DNA from: Micromonospora sp. DSM 45708
GTDB lineage: Bacteria > Actinomycetota > Actinomycetes > Mycobacteriales > Micromonosporaceae
Assembly: GCF_039566955.1 (NCBI RefSeq)
Contig: NZ_CP154796.1
Location: 4,092,001 to 4,156,000 of the forward strand
Length of the DNA: 64,000 nt
Reading direction: 5' to 3'
In this document: piece after piece, positions 42,101-48,849 of the stretch
How the letters are laid out: each line of letters begins with the position of its first letter
Position numbering within the stretch: position 1 is the first letter of the stretch
Notes under the pieces: generated by a model
The model's database searches: none
Told to the model about the DNA's origin: nothing
Seen by the model: only the letters and a program-made list of their open reading frames with translations
Translations under genes and position numbers: made by a program

Positions 42101-42371
42101 GGTACTCGGCGGACTCGGTCGTCATGCCGGTGATGCGGACGTCCCGGCCGGTCATCCGGGCGGTGACCAGCGCCGCCATCTCGTCGGGTCGTTCCAGTGC
42201 ACCGACCGGCTTCGGCTTGGGCGCCGCCTCCGCCCGCCGCACGGGCAGGTCGGACAGCGTCATCGCCAGGCTCATGGCCAGGGCCACGGTGGCGACCCGT
42301 CCCGATCGGGAACCGACGAACCGATTCCATCTTCGTAGTGACAGGACTGTTTTCGCGCGCGCAGGAGCCAC
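36162..42371 (-). CDS. Secreted RHS/YD-repeat polymorphic toxin-like protein
   Basis: 2069 residues from GTG 42371 (GGGGGAGGG upstream). Residues 1-49 are a Sec signal peptide ending near RRAEA-AP. About 320-490 is a DNRLRE-like beta domain. About 500-760 holds fibronectin-like domains. From roughly 830 on there is an RHS shell with many YD repeats (YDRYGNVV, YDSEGRVV, YDAAGRQ, YDSLGRMAS), ending in the RHS core hallmark LYNPSTSRFLSTDPIYGG within 1888-1949. Residues 1950-2069 are a distinct tail: Trp/Tyr-rich, four cysteines, and a Gly/Ala-rich hydrophobic hairpin (about 1990-2030), matching no toxin I know. RHS proteins encapsulate and deliver C-terminal toxins. It lies as an island in the aro genes. 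Confidence 0.88.
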   Translation of the reverse strand: MAPARAKTVLSLRRWNRFVGSRSGRVATVALAMSLAMTLSDLPVRRAEAAPKPKPVGALERPDEMAALVTARMTGRDVRITGMTTESAEYLAHPNGQIEAKVHAGPVRMRRNGGWTPIDLTLQPAADGSVQAVAHPLDLRISGKRSGAGELAAVGAGAGRFALGWPGALPTPVLAENRATYPEIAPGIDLVVEATRTGFSQFLTVKSRDAVDRLPSLALPLTGKGLSSFTQDPAGGLTLLNAKGKPVATVPAPQMWDARRAPGSEEPTRRAMVRTKAERPSAGARAAAPNGLTMRLQPDLAWLKDPATQYPVTIDPQINPLYTSFDTYVKEGDTVDRGGANDLQVGLLAGSPSVKSRAFVNWPVSALAGKQITGATVYFWNFWSNTCTANSWEIWSTGAASSATRWGTQPTWIQKEATSTQTKGFSSTCDDGWVSVSGTSFFQRAATAGQSTAYMGVRGTDETNTNSFKQFRSRNAVDSSQVPYAVVTYNSYPTVGTRSTVPSTACVTGASRPTVNTATPQLKSIISDAEGSTVKAEVEWWTLTGTTKLGSTITATAASGSTFSATVPAGVMTNGSSYKWRVRGNDGSVDGAWSPFCEFTVDTSIGAPPIVSSSTYPENQWGGDANVAGNFTFDPNGIADAAAYEYSLDVQPPNKVVNAPSPGAAATVSIKPLTPGWHNVWARTRDSAGNLTALRSYPFKVGSGSQDSPKAGDVSGAKVVLASTAAPSFVDVTYQWRRAGSDTWVTIPAGHVSYAVGGGPVTWPAALTSGAAPKLNWDVAATLAAVDANGIPRDGPVQVRPYFNLSNYGAPADQVKFRFDRNLASADTVQVGPGSVNLITGNYQISAPDVSAAGLSISRTVNSRQPLGLDPLFGPGWVSGLVVSDAEAPYTRLTTYGSLVQVKLPDDSSIGFTKVDSAGVNYEPQVGAESYQLTFSSAANTFTLADEKGNVVTFTRTSTDPANVWTPTSVTPPGSGSATTYSWEKVTLGTNDVMRPTRLLSPVPAGVSCTTLVRGCRALTFTYATTTTATGLGDGQWGDYVGRVKQISYTAWDPDLSTPAMRTVVLARYTYDNSGRLRSVHDPRLDYTDGTGPHSLRTVYYYDSNGIIVSLTPPAQQPWQFSYTTTPSDPGKGRLYKVTRSALTAGTSVQTVVYQVPTSGSGAPYDLSGAQTARWAQAEPPTDATAVFPATEVPTGDPSTGTLPSSYQRATVTYLDANARVVNMAEPGGRVTATSYDRYGNVVQELTAGNRQRALDASPGDTASAEAQLAAKLATFNVYSTDGQLLLETFGSEHDVMLDSGTVVRGRQHARLTYDQGAPSSGGPYKLATTERSSVSYVDAGQTLDADTRTTTTDYDWTLRQPVRVTVDPGDLDLVTRTGYDSEGRVVSTTAPAGGSADTTPATRVTVYYRAAANATYPECGNRPEWDGLVCRTQTGGQPESGPELPVTAVTYDMFGQPRRQTVKTGSGELRRTDLTYDAAGRQSEMSVTAAGLGTALEKRRTVYDQASGQAVRSQTVNGSGTVTAEIIREYDSLGRMASYTDADGTVTASTFDIAGRPATVNDGKGTRTFTFDGGSERRGLPTSVADTQTGTFTASYDNDGIPVSQTWPNGLVVNLTTDESGAARGITYTKPGCGQSNCTLYSETVTASAHDQWRSRSSTLSSQVFSYDQAARLTGVADTVAGQCSTRGYGFDEATNGTSQVAYGPATGGACQTTTAGASREWSYDSADRTTGTGYTYDALGRTLTQPAVDLAVSGAAESTMTYHVNDMVRSITRGTRTTTYNLDVVPNRIRSWTDTADSLTRINHYSADGDSPSWTDEGGGRHSRAISGLAGIAGLFTSTVGVVWQITNLHGDLVAGMTETGVGLAYTSEYDEHGNARNPADAGTRRYGWLGTHQRAADTPDGSILMGSRLYNPSTSRFLSTDPIYGGNSNPYEYGTGDSVNKEDTTGNLSCWRTSLSSRKWYYWWGGWGGYRVDWNFQCYISHSDVRFLTRWGFAYAIIGAIAAVFSGPAGAAFAVAAGAIAWFVWEYSERCTRKRGAYVNGYFRWWTNRSRQYQWGYGWTTSKFCA

Positions 42372-42685
42372 TCTAGGCCCTCCCCCGTGTTCTTAGGGCT
42401 GATAGTGGGCCGAACGCTACGGTCCTTCGAAGACGAGCGTCAATAAGCAACTTTGCGTGATTCGACGGGCCACCGAGATCCGACCCTGAGTAGCGAAAAC
42501 AGGGCCGGCGGGGAAAAATGATCACCACTAGTGACGGCCGCCGGAAATGCTGCGGAACTAAGTTTCAATGACGCCCTGATTGCCGAAGCTAAACGACGCC
42601 TATTGCATTTCCGATTCATCGGCCCCCACTCGGGCACAATGCCCCAACTGCTTCCTTATCCACCCAGCGTGAGGTGGACCCCGCC
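42372..42685. other. Low-GC intergenic region upstream of the RHS gene
   Basis: 314 bases without a convincing gene, visibly richer in A and T than the rest of the window, notably 42431-42660 (aataagcaact, ggggaaaaatgatca, aactaagtttcaatga). It contains the probable RHS promoter. Two short open frames (42440-42637 minus, 42531-42845 plus) have no ribosome binding site or family resemblance. The composition suggests acquired DNA at the island edge. Confidence 0.6.
42414..42443 (-). promoter_or_regulatory. Putative promoter of the RHS gene
   Basis: On the minus strand TTGACG (42438-42443) and TAGCGT (42414-42419) are 18 bases apart and 43 bases ahead of the GTG start at 42371. A housekeeping-sigma-like promoter, by eye. 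Confidence 0.5.
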
Positions 42686-43495
42686 TCACCGCAGGGCGGC
42701 GCGCATCGCGGAACGGGGGGCGGCGATGCCGGTGAAGTGCTCGAACTGGCCGACCGCCTGGGCCAGCAGCAGGTCCAGCCCGGAGATCACCCGGCAGCCG
42801 GCGGCCAGCGCGCCCGCCGCCAGCGGGGTCGGCCACGGATCGTAGACAACGTCGAACAGCACCGTCTCCGGCCGCCAGTCGAAGTTGTCGGCGAGCGGGT
42901 CGGCGACGCCCTTCGGCACCGTGGAGATCACCAGGTCGGCGCGGGCGTGCGCGGGCGCGCCGTCCCACTCCGCGCCGGCCAGCGGCACCCCGACCGCCGC
43001 CGCCACCGGGCGCAGCTCGTCGATCGCCTCGGGCCGGCGGGCCACCACTGTCACCTCGGCGGCCCCGATCCGCGCCGCCGCCGCGATCGCCGCCCGGGCG
43101 GTGCCGCCGGCGCCGAGCACGGTCACCACCGCGCCGGTCACGCAGCCGGCGCCGGTGAGCACCTCGACCATGCCGGTCACGTCGGTGTTGTCCGCGTACC
43201 AGGTGCCGTCGGGCCGGCGTACCAGCGTGTTGGCGGCGCCGACCGCGGCGGCGACCGGCGAGACCTCGTCGGCCAGCGCGAGCGCCGCCTCCTTGCCGGG
43301 CATGGTCACCGACAGCCCGGCCCACTCCGGGCCGAGGCCCGCGACCAGGCCGGGCAGCTCGTCCGCGCCGGCCTCGATCGTCGTGTACGACCAGCCGGCC
43401 AACCCGGCCGCCGCGTACCCGGCGGAGTGGATCGCCGGGGAGAGCGAGTGGGCGATCGGCTTACCGACCACCGCCGCACGGTGTGGGGCGGCCAT
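42686..43495 (-). CDS. aroE: Shikimate dehydrogenase
   Basis: 269 residues from ATG 43495, overlapping the mltG stop by one base (TGATG). NADP-dependent reduction of 3-dehydroshikimate. KPIAHSLSPAIHSAGYAAAG (substrate site SxS), SVTMPGKEAAL with the catalytic Lys, NTDVTGM, VLGAGGTARAA (nucleotide-binding loop), DVVYDPWPTPL and SGLDLLLAQAVGQFEHFTG. It should directly precede aroC, but the RHS island intervenes. Confidence 0.95.
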   Translation of the reverse strand: MAAPHRAAVVGKPIAHSLSPAIHSAGYAAAGLAGWSYTTIEAGADELPGLVAGLGPEWAGLSVTMPGKEAALALADEVSPVAAAVGAANTLVRRPDGTWYADNTDVTGMVEVLTGAGCVTGAVVTVLGAGGTARAAIAAAARIGAAEVTVVARRPEAIDELRPVAAAVGVPLAGAEWDGAPAHARADLVISTVPKGVADPLADNFDWRPETVLFDVVYDPWPTPLAAGALAAGCRVISGLDLLLAQAVGQFEHFTGIAAPRSAMRAALR

Positions 43496-44694
43496 CAGAT
43501 GATCCCGGCCTCCTTGGCCTTCTGCTCGTTGCGCCGCTGCTCCTCGTAGGTCTCGGCGAAGGCCGAGTGGCCCTCCTTGTCGATCGCCACGAAGAAGAGC
43601 CACTTGCCCGGCGGGGGAGCCATCGCCCCCTCCAGCGCCTGCTTGCCCGGGTTGTTGATCGGCGTGGGCACCAGCCCGCGCAGCTTGCGGTTGTACGGGT
43701 TCTTCGGGTTGTCCAGCTCGGCCGGCGTCATGTCCTTGGACGTCTTGGTCTTCTGGCCGGTCAGCTCCAGGTAGTAGTTGACCGTGACGTCCATCTCCAG
43801 GCAGTTGCAGGGGAACTCGCCGTAGACCCGGTTGTAGGCGACCCGGGCGACCTTGCCCAGGTCGTCCTTGTTGCCCGCCTCGGCCTGCGCCAGCGACGCG
43901 ACGACCAACGCCTCGTACGGGCTGACCCCGCCGCGTTCCGCCTGCACCCGGTCGGCGAACTTCATGTCGCCGGTGACCGTGAGGAAGTTCTCCACCATCA
44001 GCTTGAGCACCGTCTCGGCGGTGGCCTTCGGCGGGATCTCGTAGGTGTCGGGGTAGAGGAAGCCCTCGATCGACGGCTTGATCTTCTTGCCGTCGGAGCG
44101 CTTGAACCACCAGTCCGGCACGCCCAGCGCCTCGGGGTCCTTCGCCGCGGTCTCGAAGTCCTTGACCGGGATGTCGGTCTTCTCGGAGAGCCGCTTGTAC
44201 ACCGTCTTCGCGGTCAGCCCCTCGGGGATGGTGAGCCCGTTGACGATCTTGTTCTTCAGGTCGAGCATGGCCGTGACCGCCGCGTCACCGCTCATCTGCT
44301 TGCGCAGCTTGTACGTGCCGGGCTGGATGTTCTTGCTGCGCGTGTTCTCCTCGGCGGCCTCGATGAACGCCTTGGTGCTCTTCACCACGTCGGCGGCCAC
44401 CAGCGCGTCGGCCATGTCGGCGATCAACGCGCCCTGCTTGATCTCGACGATCGCCTCGCCGGAGCCGGACCCGTCGTAGTCGGGGGTGACGAAGTAGTTC
44501 TGGATGCGGTCGAAGCCGTAGTAGGCGCCCCCGCCGATGCCGCCGAGCAGGATCAGCGCGAGCGCGAGCGCGAGAAGGGTCTTGCCCGGGCCACCGCCGG
44601 ACTTGCCCTGGCGGCGACGCACCGCGCCGCGCCGGTGCCGGCCCTTCTCCCCCCTCTCCTGCTCGTCGAACCCCAGATCAAGATCGTCGATCAT
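43495..44694 (-). CDS. mltG: Endolytic murein transglycosylase MltG
   Basis: 399 residues. Basic cytoplasmic N-terminus, one membrane helix (about 39-60), LysM-like subdomain, then the YceG/MltG catalytic domain with IEGFLYPDTYEIP and VVASLAQAEAGNKDDLGKVARVAYNRV (landmarks LAQAEAG and VAYNRV). Cleaves nascent peptidoglycan glycan strands. In the E. coli enzyme the catalytic residue is the first Glu of ASIVEKE; here Q270 aligns with it and E272 with the second Glu. Whether this is a clade feature or loss of activity cannot be judged here. Overlaps ruvX by 17 bases. Confidence 0.9.
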   Translation of the reverse strand: MIDDLDLGFDEQERGEKGRHRRGAVRRRQGKSGGGPGKTLLALALALILLGGIGGGAYYGFDRIQNYFVTPDYDGSGSGEAIVEIKQGALIADMADALVAADVVKSTKAFIEAAEENTRSKNIQPGTYKLRKQMSGDAAVTAMLDLKNKIVNGLTIPEGLTAKTVYKRLSEKTDIPVKDFETAAKDPEALGVPDWWFKRSDGKKIKPSIEGFLYPDTYEIPPKATAETVLKLMVENFLTVTGDMKFADRVQAERGGVSPYEALVVASLAQAEAGNKDDLGKVARVAYNRVYGEFPCNCLEMDVTVNYYLELTGQKTKTSKDMTPAELDNPKNPYNRKLRGLVPTPINNPGKQALEGAMAPPPGKWLFFVAIDKEGHSAFAETYEEQRRNEQKAKEAGII

Positions 44695-45151
44695 CCGTCC
44701 GCCTCCGCTGTGCGTCCAACCAGCTCTGCAGAATCTCCACCGCGGCGGCCTGGTCGACCACCGCTCGTTGACGCTTTCCCCGGACGCCCCGCTCGGCCAG
44801 CCTACGACTTGCGACGACGGTCGACATCCTCTCGTCCGTCAGCGTCACCGGAATCGGCCTCATTACATCAGCCAAACGGGTGGCATATGCCGATACGTTC
44901 GCCGCCGCCGGACCGTGCTTTCCGGCGAGGTTGACCGGGAGGCCGACGACGATCCCGACCGCCTCGTACTCGGCCGCCAGCCGGACCAGCTCGGCCATGT
45001 CGGCCGGCACCGCGTCCGGTTCGGCGGTCAGGTCGCGCGCCAGCGTGACCAGCGGGGTGGCGAGGATGCCGTGCGGATCGGACCGGGACACCCCGACCCG
45101 GACCTGCCCGACGTCCACCCCAAGCCGGACACCACGGGACAACTCAACCAT
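44678..45151 (-). CDS. ruvX: YqgF/RuvX family RNase H-fold nuclease
   Basis: 157 residues from ATG 45151 (MVELSRGVRLGVDVGQVRVGVSRSD); a longer frame upstream passes through a hairpin and is unlikely. RNase H fold: first catalytic Asp in GVDVG, VVGLPVNLAGKHGPAA, TLTDERMST with catalytic Glu, and the final DQAAAVEILQSWLD. A putative Holliday-junction resolvase or 16S rRNA 5'-end maturation nuclease. Conserved partner of alaS and mltG. Confidence 0.93.
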   Translation of the reverse strand: MVELSRGVRLGVDVGQVRVGVSRSDPHGILATPLVTLARDLTAEPDAVPADMAELVRLAAEYEAVGIVVGLPVNLAGKHGPAAANVSAYATRLADVMRPIPVTLTDERMSTVVASRRLAERGVRGKRQRAVVDQAAAVEILQSWLDAQRRRTDDRRS

Positions 45152-45180
45152 CTGCCGGGCACCTCCGGAGCCGGTACGGG

Positions 45181-45208
45181 CCAGGGCGGACCCGATGGTC
45201 CGCCCTGG
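45181..45208 (-). terminator. Strong hairpin after alaS
   Basis: Perfect 12-base arms CCAGGGCGGACC (45181-45192) and GGTCCGCCCTGG (45197-45208) with a CGAT loop, 15 bases past the alaS stop and 29 bases before the ruvX start. Probably a terminator or attenuator reducing read-through from alaS into ruvX-mltG-aroE. Confidence 0.7.
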
Positions 45209-45223
45209 CATCGATCGGTGCGT

Positions 45224-47905
45224 TCATGCCGCGTCGGCGATCGCCTTCTCCACGGTGCCCAGCAGGCTCGGCGCCTGCGTGGCGGGCAGGCCACCACCCT
45301 GGGCCAGGTCGTCGCTGCCGCCGCCCCGACCGGAGAACGCGGCCTTGACCAGATCCTTGGCGCTCAGCCCCCGCCCCCGGGCGGCGGCGTTGACGGCCAC
45401 CACCAGGGACGCCTTCCCGTTCGCCCGGGCCGCCACCGCGACTACCGCCGGGCGGGCCGCGTCGATCCGGCCCCGGATCTCCTGCGCGAGGGTCCGCACG
45501 TCGTTGGCCGCCGCGCCCTCGGGCGCCTCGGTGCCCACGTACGCGACGCCGCGCACGTCCTTCGCCTGCGCCGCGAGCGCGCCCGCCCCGCCCAGCACGA
45601 GCTGGGCGCGGAGCTTCTCCAGCTCCTTCTCCGCGTCACGCAGCTGGGTGACGGTCTGCTCGACCCGGTCCGCGACCTGCTCACCCGGGACCCGGAACAG
45701 CTCGGCCAGCCGGGACACCAGCAGGTGCTCGCGGGCCAGGAAGCCGAACGCGTCCATGCCGACCAGCGCCTCGATCCGCCGCACGCCGGAGCCGACCGAC
45801 GCCTCGGAGAGGATCTTGACCAGGCCGAGCTGGGCCGAGCGGGCCACATGCGTGCCGCCGCACAGCTCCCGGGCGTAGTCGCCGACCTCGACCACCCGGA
45901 CCCGCTCGCCGTACTTCTCGCCGAACAACGCCATCGCGCCGATCCGGCGGGCCTCCTCCTGGCTGGTGACGAACGCGTGCACCTCCAGGTCGGCCAGGAG
46001 CACCTCGTTGACCTGCTGCTCCACGTCGTGCAGCACGCTCGGCGCCACCCCGGTCGGGGTGTTGAAGTCGAACCGCAGCCGGCCCGGCGCGTTCAGCGAA
46101 CCCGCCTGGGTCGCCGACTCGCCGAGGAAGTTACGCATGGTCTGGTGCACCAGGTGCGTCGCGGTGTGCGAACGGGAGATGGCCCGCCGGCGGGAGGCGT
46201 CGATCTCCGCGTAGCCGGTCTCCCCGGCACGGACCTCGCCACGCACCACCCGGGCCCGGTGCACGATCAGGCCGGGCACCGGCTGCTGCACGTCGAAGAC
46301 CTCGACCTGCCCGCCGCCGACCGTGATCAGGCCCTGGTCGGGCTGCTGCCCACCGCCCTCGGCGTAGAACGGGGTGGTGTCGAGCACCAGCTCGATCGTG
46401 TCCCCCTCGGCCGCGGCGGCCACCGAGGCGCCGCCGGCCAGCAGCGCGCGCACCCGGGACTCCCGGTTCAGCTCGGTGTAACCGGTGAACTCCACCGGCC
46501 CACCGCCGTCGAGCACCGACCGGTACGCCGACACGTCGGTGTGCCCGGTCTTGCGGGCCTGCGCGTCCGCCTTGGCACGGCTGCGCTGGTCGGCCATCAG
46601 CCGGCGGAACCCGTCGGCGTCCACCTGGAGGCCCTGTTCCGCCGCGATCTCCAGGGTCAGGTCGATCGGGAAACCGTACGTGTCGTGCAGCTGGAACGCC
46701 TTGTCACCGGAGAGCGCCGGCTTGCCGGCCGACTTCGTCTCCGCGATCGCGGTGTCCAGGATCGTGGTGCCGGCGCGCAGCGTGGCGAGGAACGCGTCCT
46801 CCTCGGCGTACGCGTACTGGGAGATCCGGCCGAACTCCTCGGCCAGCTCCGGGTACGACGGGGCCATGCAGTCCCGCGCCACCGGCAGCAGCTCCGGCAG
46901 CGCCCGGTCGGCGTAGCCCAGCAGCCGCACCGACCGGATGGCCCGGCGCATGATCCGGCGCAGCACGTAGCCGCGACCCTCGTTCGACGGGGTCACGCCG
47001 TCGCCGATCAGCATCAGCGCGGTGCGCACGTGGTCGGCGATCACCCGCAGCCGCACGTCGTCCGGGTGCGACTGGTTCGCCGCGTGCCCCGAGTGCGCGC
47101 CGTAACGCTTGCCGGTCAGCTCGGCCGCCCGGTCCAGGATCGGCTTGACCTCGTCGATCTCGTAGAGGTTGTCCACGCCCTGCAACAGCGAGGCCATCCG
47201 CTCCAGGCCCATGCCGGTGTCGATGTTCTTCGCCGGCAGGTCGCCGAGGATCGGGAAGTCCTCCTTGCCGACACCCGGACCGCGCTCGAACTGCATGAAG
47301 ACGAGGTTCCAGAACTCCAGGTAGCGGTCCTCGTCGACCTCCGGACCACCCTCGCGGCCGTACTCCGGGCCACGGTCGTAGTAGAGCTCCGAGCACGGGC
47401 CGCACGGACCGGGGATGCCCATCGACCAGAAGTTGTCGGCCTTGCCGCGGCGCACGATCCGCTCGGCCGGCACGCCGGTGGCGCGCCAGATGTCGTACGC
47501 CTCGTCGTCGTCGAGGTAGACCGTCGCCCAGATCCGCTCCGGGTCCAGCCCGAAACCACCGGCCTCGACCGACTTGGTGGCCAGGTCCCAGGCGAGCGGG
47601 ATCGCCCCGTCCTTGAAGTAGTCACCGAACGAGAAGTTGCCGTTCATCTGGAAGAACGTGCCGTGCCGGCTGGTCTTGCCGACCTCGTCGATGTCCGGCG
47701 TGCGGATGCACTTCTGCACACTGGCCGCCCGGTCGAACGGCGGGGACTGCTGCCCGAGGAAGTAGGGCACGAACTGCACCATGCCCGCGTTGATGAACAG
47801 CAGGTTCGGGTCGCTGATGGCGGGCAGCGGAGCGGACGGCACCACGGCGTGCCCGTTCGCCTCGAAGTGGGCGAGGAACCGCCGCTTGATCTCCGCCGTC
47901 TTCAT
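45224..47905 (-). CDS. alaS: Alanyl-tRNA synthetase
   Basis: 893 residues, full length. Class II catalytic core ([36 protein letters not shown]), anticodon-independent tRNA recognition domain, editing domain with zinc site ([13 protein letters not shown], HxxxH; CGGTHV), and the C-terminal C-Ala domain ([17 protein letters not shown] end, here [15 protein letters not shown]). The ATG overlaps the upstream gene's stop (ATGA). Confidence 0.98.
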   Translation of the reverse strand: MKTAEIKRRFLAHFEANGHAVVPSAPLPAISDPNLLFINAGMVQFVPYFLGQQSPPFDRAASVQKCIRTPDIDEVGKTSRHGTFFQMNGNFSFGDYFKDGAIPLAWDLATKSVEAGGFGLDPERIWATVYLDDDEAYDIWRATGVPAERIVRRGKADNFWSMGIPGPCGPCSELYYDRGPEYGREGGPEVDEDRYLEFWNLVFMQFERGPGVGKEDFPILGDLPAKNIDTGMGLERMASLLQGVDNLYEIDEVKPILDRAAELTGKRYGAHSGHAANQSHPDDVRLRVIADHVRTALMLIGDGVTPSNEGRGYVLRRIMRRAIRSVRLLGYADRALPELLPVARDCMAPSYPELAEEFGRISQYAYAEEDAFLATLRAGTTILDTAIAETKSAGKPALSGDKAFQLHDTYGFPIDLTLEIAAEQGLQVDADGFRRLMADQRSRAKADAQARKTGHTDVSAYRSVLDGGGPVEFTGYTELNRESRVRALLAGGASVAAAAEGDTIELVLDTTPFYAEGGGQQPDQGLITVGGGQVEVFDVQQPVPGLIVHRARVVRGEVRAGETGYAEIDASRRRAISRSHTATHLVHQTMRNFLGESATQAGSLNAPGRLRFDFNTPTGVAPSVLHDVEQQVNEVLLADLEVHAFVTSQEEARRIGAMALFGEKYGERVRVVEVGDYARELCGGTHVARSAQLGLVKILSEASVGSGVRRIEALVGMDAFGFLAREHLLVSRLAELFRVPGEQVADRVEQTVTQLRDAEKELEKLRAQLVLGGAGALAAQAKDVRGVAYVGTEAPEGAAANDVRTLAQEIRGRIDAARPAVVAVAARANGKASLVVAVNAAARGRGLSAKDLVKAAFSGRGGGSDDLAQGGGLPATQAPSLLGTVEKAIADAA

Positions 47906-48207
47906 CGCTGGTGCTCCTCCGGGAAAATCTGCCGGTCGCCGATCCGCGGGTCCTCCCGCAGCTCGGCGAACTCGTCGTCGTACGCCTCGCCGCGGGCGAA
48001 GGCCTCGTGGATCTCCTGCTCGCGCTCGGCCATCGAAACCCGGACGTCGTCCACGAAGGCGCGCACCGACTCGACCAGCCCACCGGCGGACTCGGACAGC
48101 CCGCTGGCGATGCCCGCCGGGGTGTACGCCTGCGCGGTCCGGGTGGCCTTACGCACCACCAGGACGCCCACGGCCAGCCCGATGCCCAGCCAGAACAACC
48201 GCCTCAT
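47902..48207 (-). CDS. Small membrane-anchored protein (DUF6167-like)
   Basis: 101 residues. One N-terminal membrane helix ([15 protein letters not shown], about 4-18) followed by a basic stretch and an amphipathic Ala/Glu-rich helix ([28 protein letters not shown]). Such proteins occur between the DUF948 gene and alaS in actinobacteria. Function unknown. Overlaps alaS by 4 bases. Confidence 0.8.
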   Translation of the reverse strand: MRRLFWLGIGLAVGVLVVRKATRTAQAYTPAGIASGLSESAGGLVESVRAFVDDVRVSMAEREQEIHEAFARGEAYDDEFAELREDPRIGDRQIFPEEHQR

Positions 48208-48238
48208 GCTCTCATCCTTCCCGCGTACGCCGGTCGGG

Positions 48239-48706
48239 TCAGCGGTTGCCGCGCTTGGCGGCCCGACGCTGCTGCTTGATGGTGTCGCGCACCTCGCGCT
48301 CGGTCTCGGCGTGCCGGCGGGCGGAGGCGGCCTTGCGCACGCCGTAACCGAACGCGGCCACCTTCACCAGCGGGTTGGCCGCCGCCGCGGAGACCACGGT
48401 GGCCAGGTTCGCCACGTTCGCGGTGACGTTCTGCGCGTGGCTGGTCATGGTGTCCACCTTGGCGAGCTGGAGGTTCACCCCGTCCAGCGAGGTCTGCACC
48501 TGCTCCAGCGCCACGTTGACGTTCTTCACCGTGGTGTTCACGTCACCGAGCAGCGGCCCGGTGCGGTCGTTCAGGTCGCCGATCATGCGGGTCGTCGCGT
48601 CGACGGTGTGCCGCAGCCGCAGGATCGGCACCGCCAGCACGAGCACCAGCATCAGGAACGCACCGGCCGCGATCAGCGCAGCGATCTCTCCACCACTCAC
48701 GCGCAT
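48239..48706 (-). CDS. DUF948 membrane protein
   Basis: 155 residues from ATG 48706, preferred over an ATG 15 bases upstream because GAGGAGG lies between. An N-terminal helix (IAALIAAGAFLMLVLVLAVPILRL, about 7-28) then a long heptad-like helical region (TRMIGDLNDRTGPLLGDVNTTVKNVNVALEQVQTSLDGVN; landmarks GDLNDRTGPLL), as in DUF948 proteins, and a basic C-terminus. Probably a membrane-tethered coiled coil; role unknown. Confidence 0.85.
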   Translation of the reverse strand: MRVSGGEIAALIAAGAFLMLVLVLAVPILRLRHTVDATTRMIGDLNDRTGPLLGDVNTTVKNVNVALEQVQTSLDGVNLQLAKVDTMTSHAQNVTANVANLATVVSAAAANPLVKVAAFGYGVRKAASARRHAETEREVRDTIKQQRRAAKRGNR

Positions 48707-48849
48707 GTCCTCCTCAAGCATTGTCCCGGGACCCGACGCCCCGGAACGCGCGACCGTACCTGCCCACGTCGCACCCCGCCGGCCCGGTGCTCACCGGGCG
48801 CGGGCGGGCGCGCCAGCCCCAGACCCTACCGTCCGTGAGGGACGTCGGC

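Noticed and set aside
39090..42338. 1082-residue plus-strand frame opposite the RHS gene
   Set aside because: Low-complexity Val/Gly/Arg translation typical of the antisense of a high-GC gene; the minus-strand RHS frame carries the signal peptide and YD repeats.
42440..42637. Minus-strand 65-residue open frame
   Set aside because: No ribosome binding site or family resemblance, and it overlaps the putative RHS promoter; most likely chance in AT-richer DNA.
42531..42845. Plus-strand 104-residue open frame upstream of the RHS gene
   Set aside because: It runs antisense into the aroE 3' end, has no ribosome binding site or recognisable motif, and its second half is shadow of aroE.
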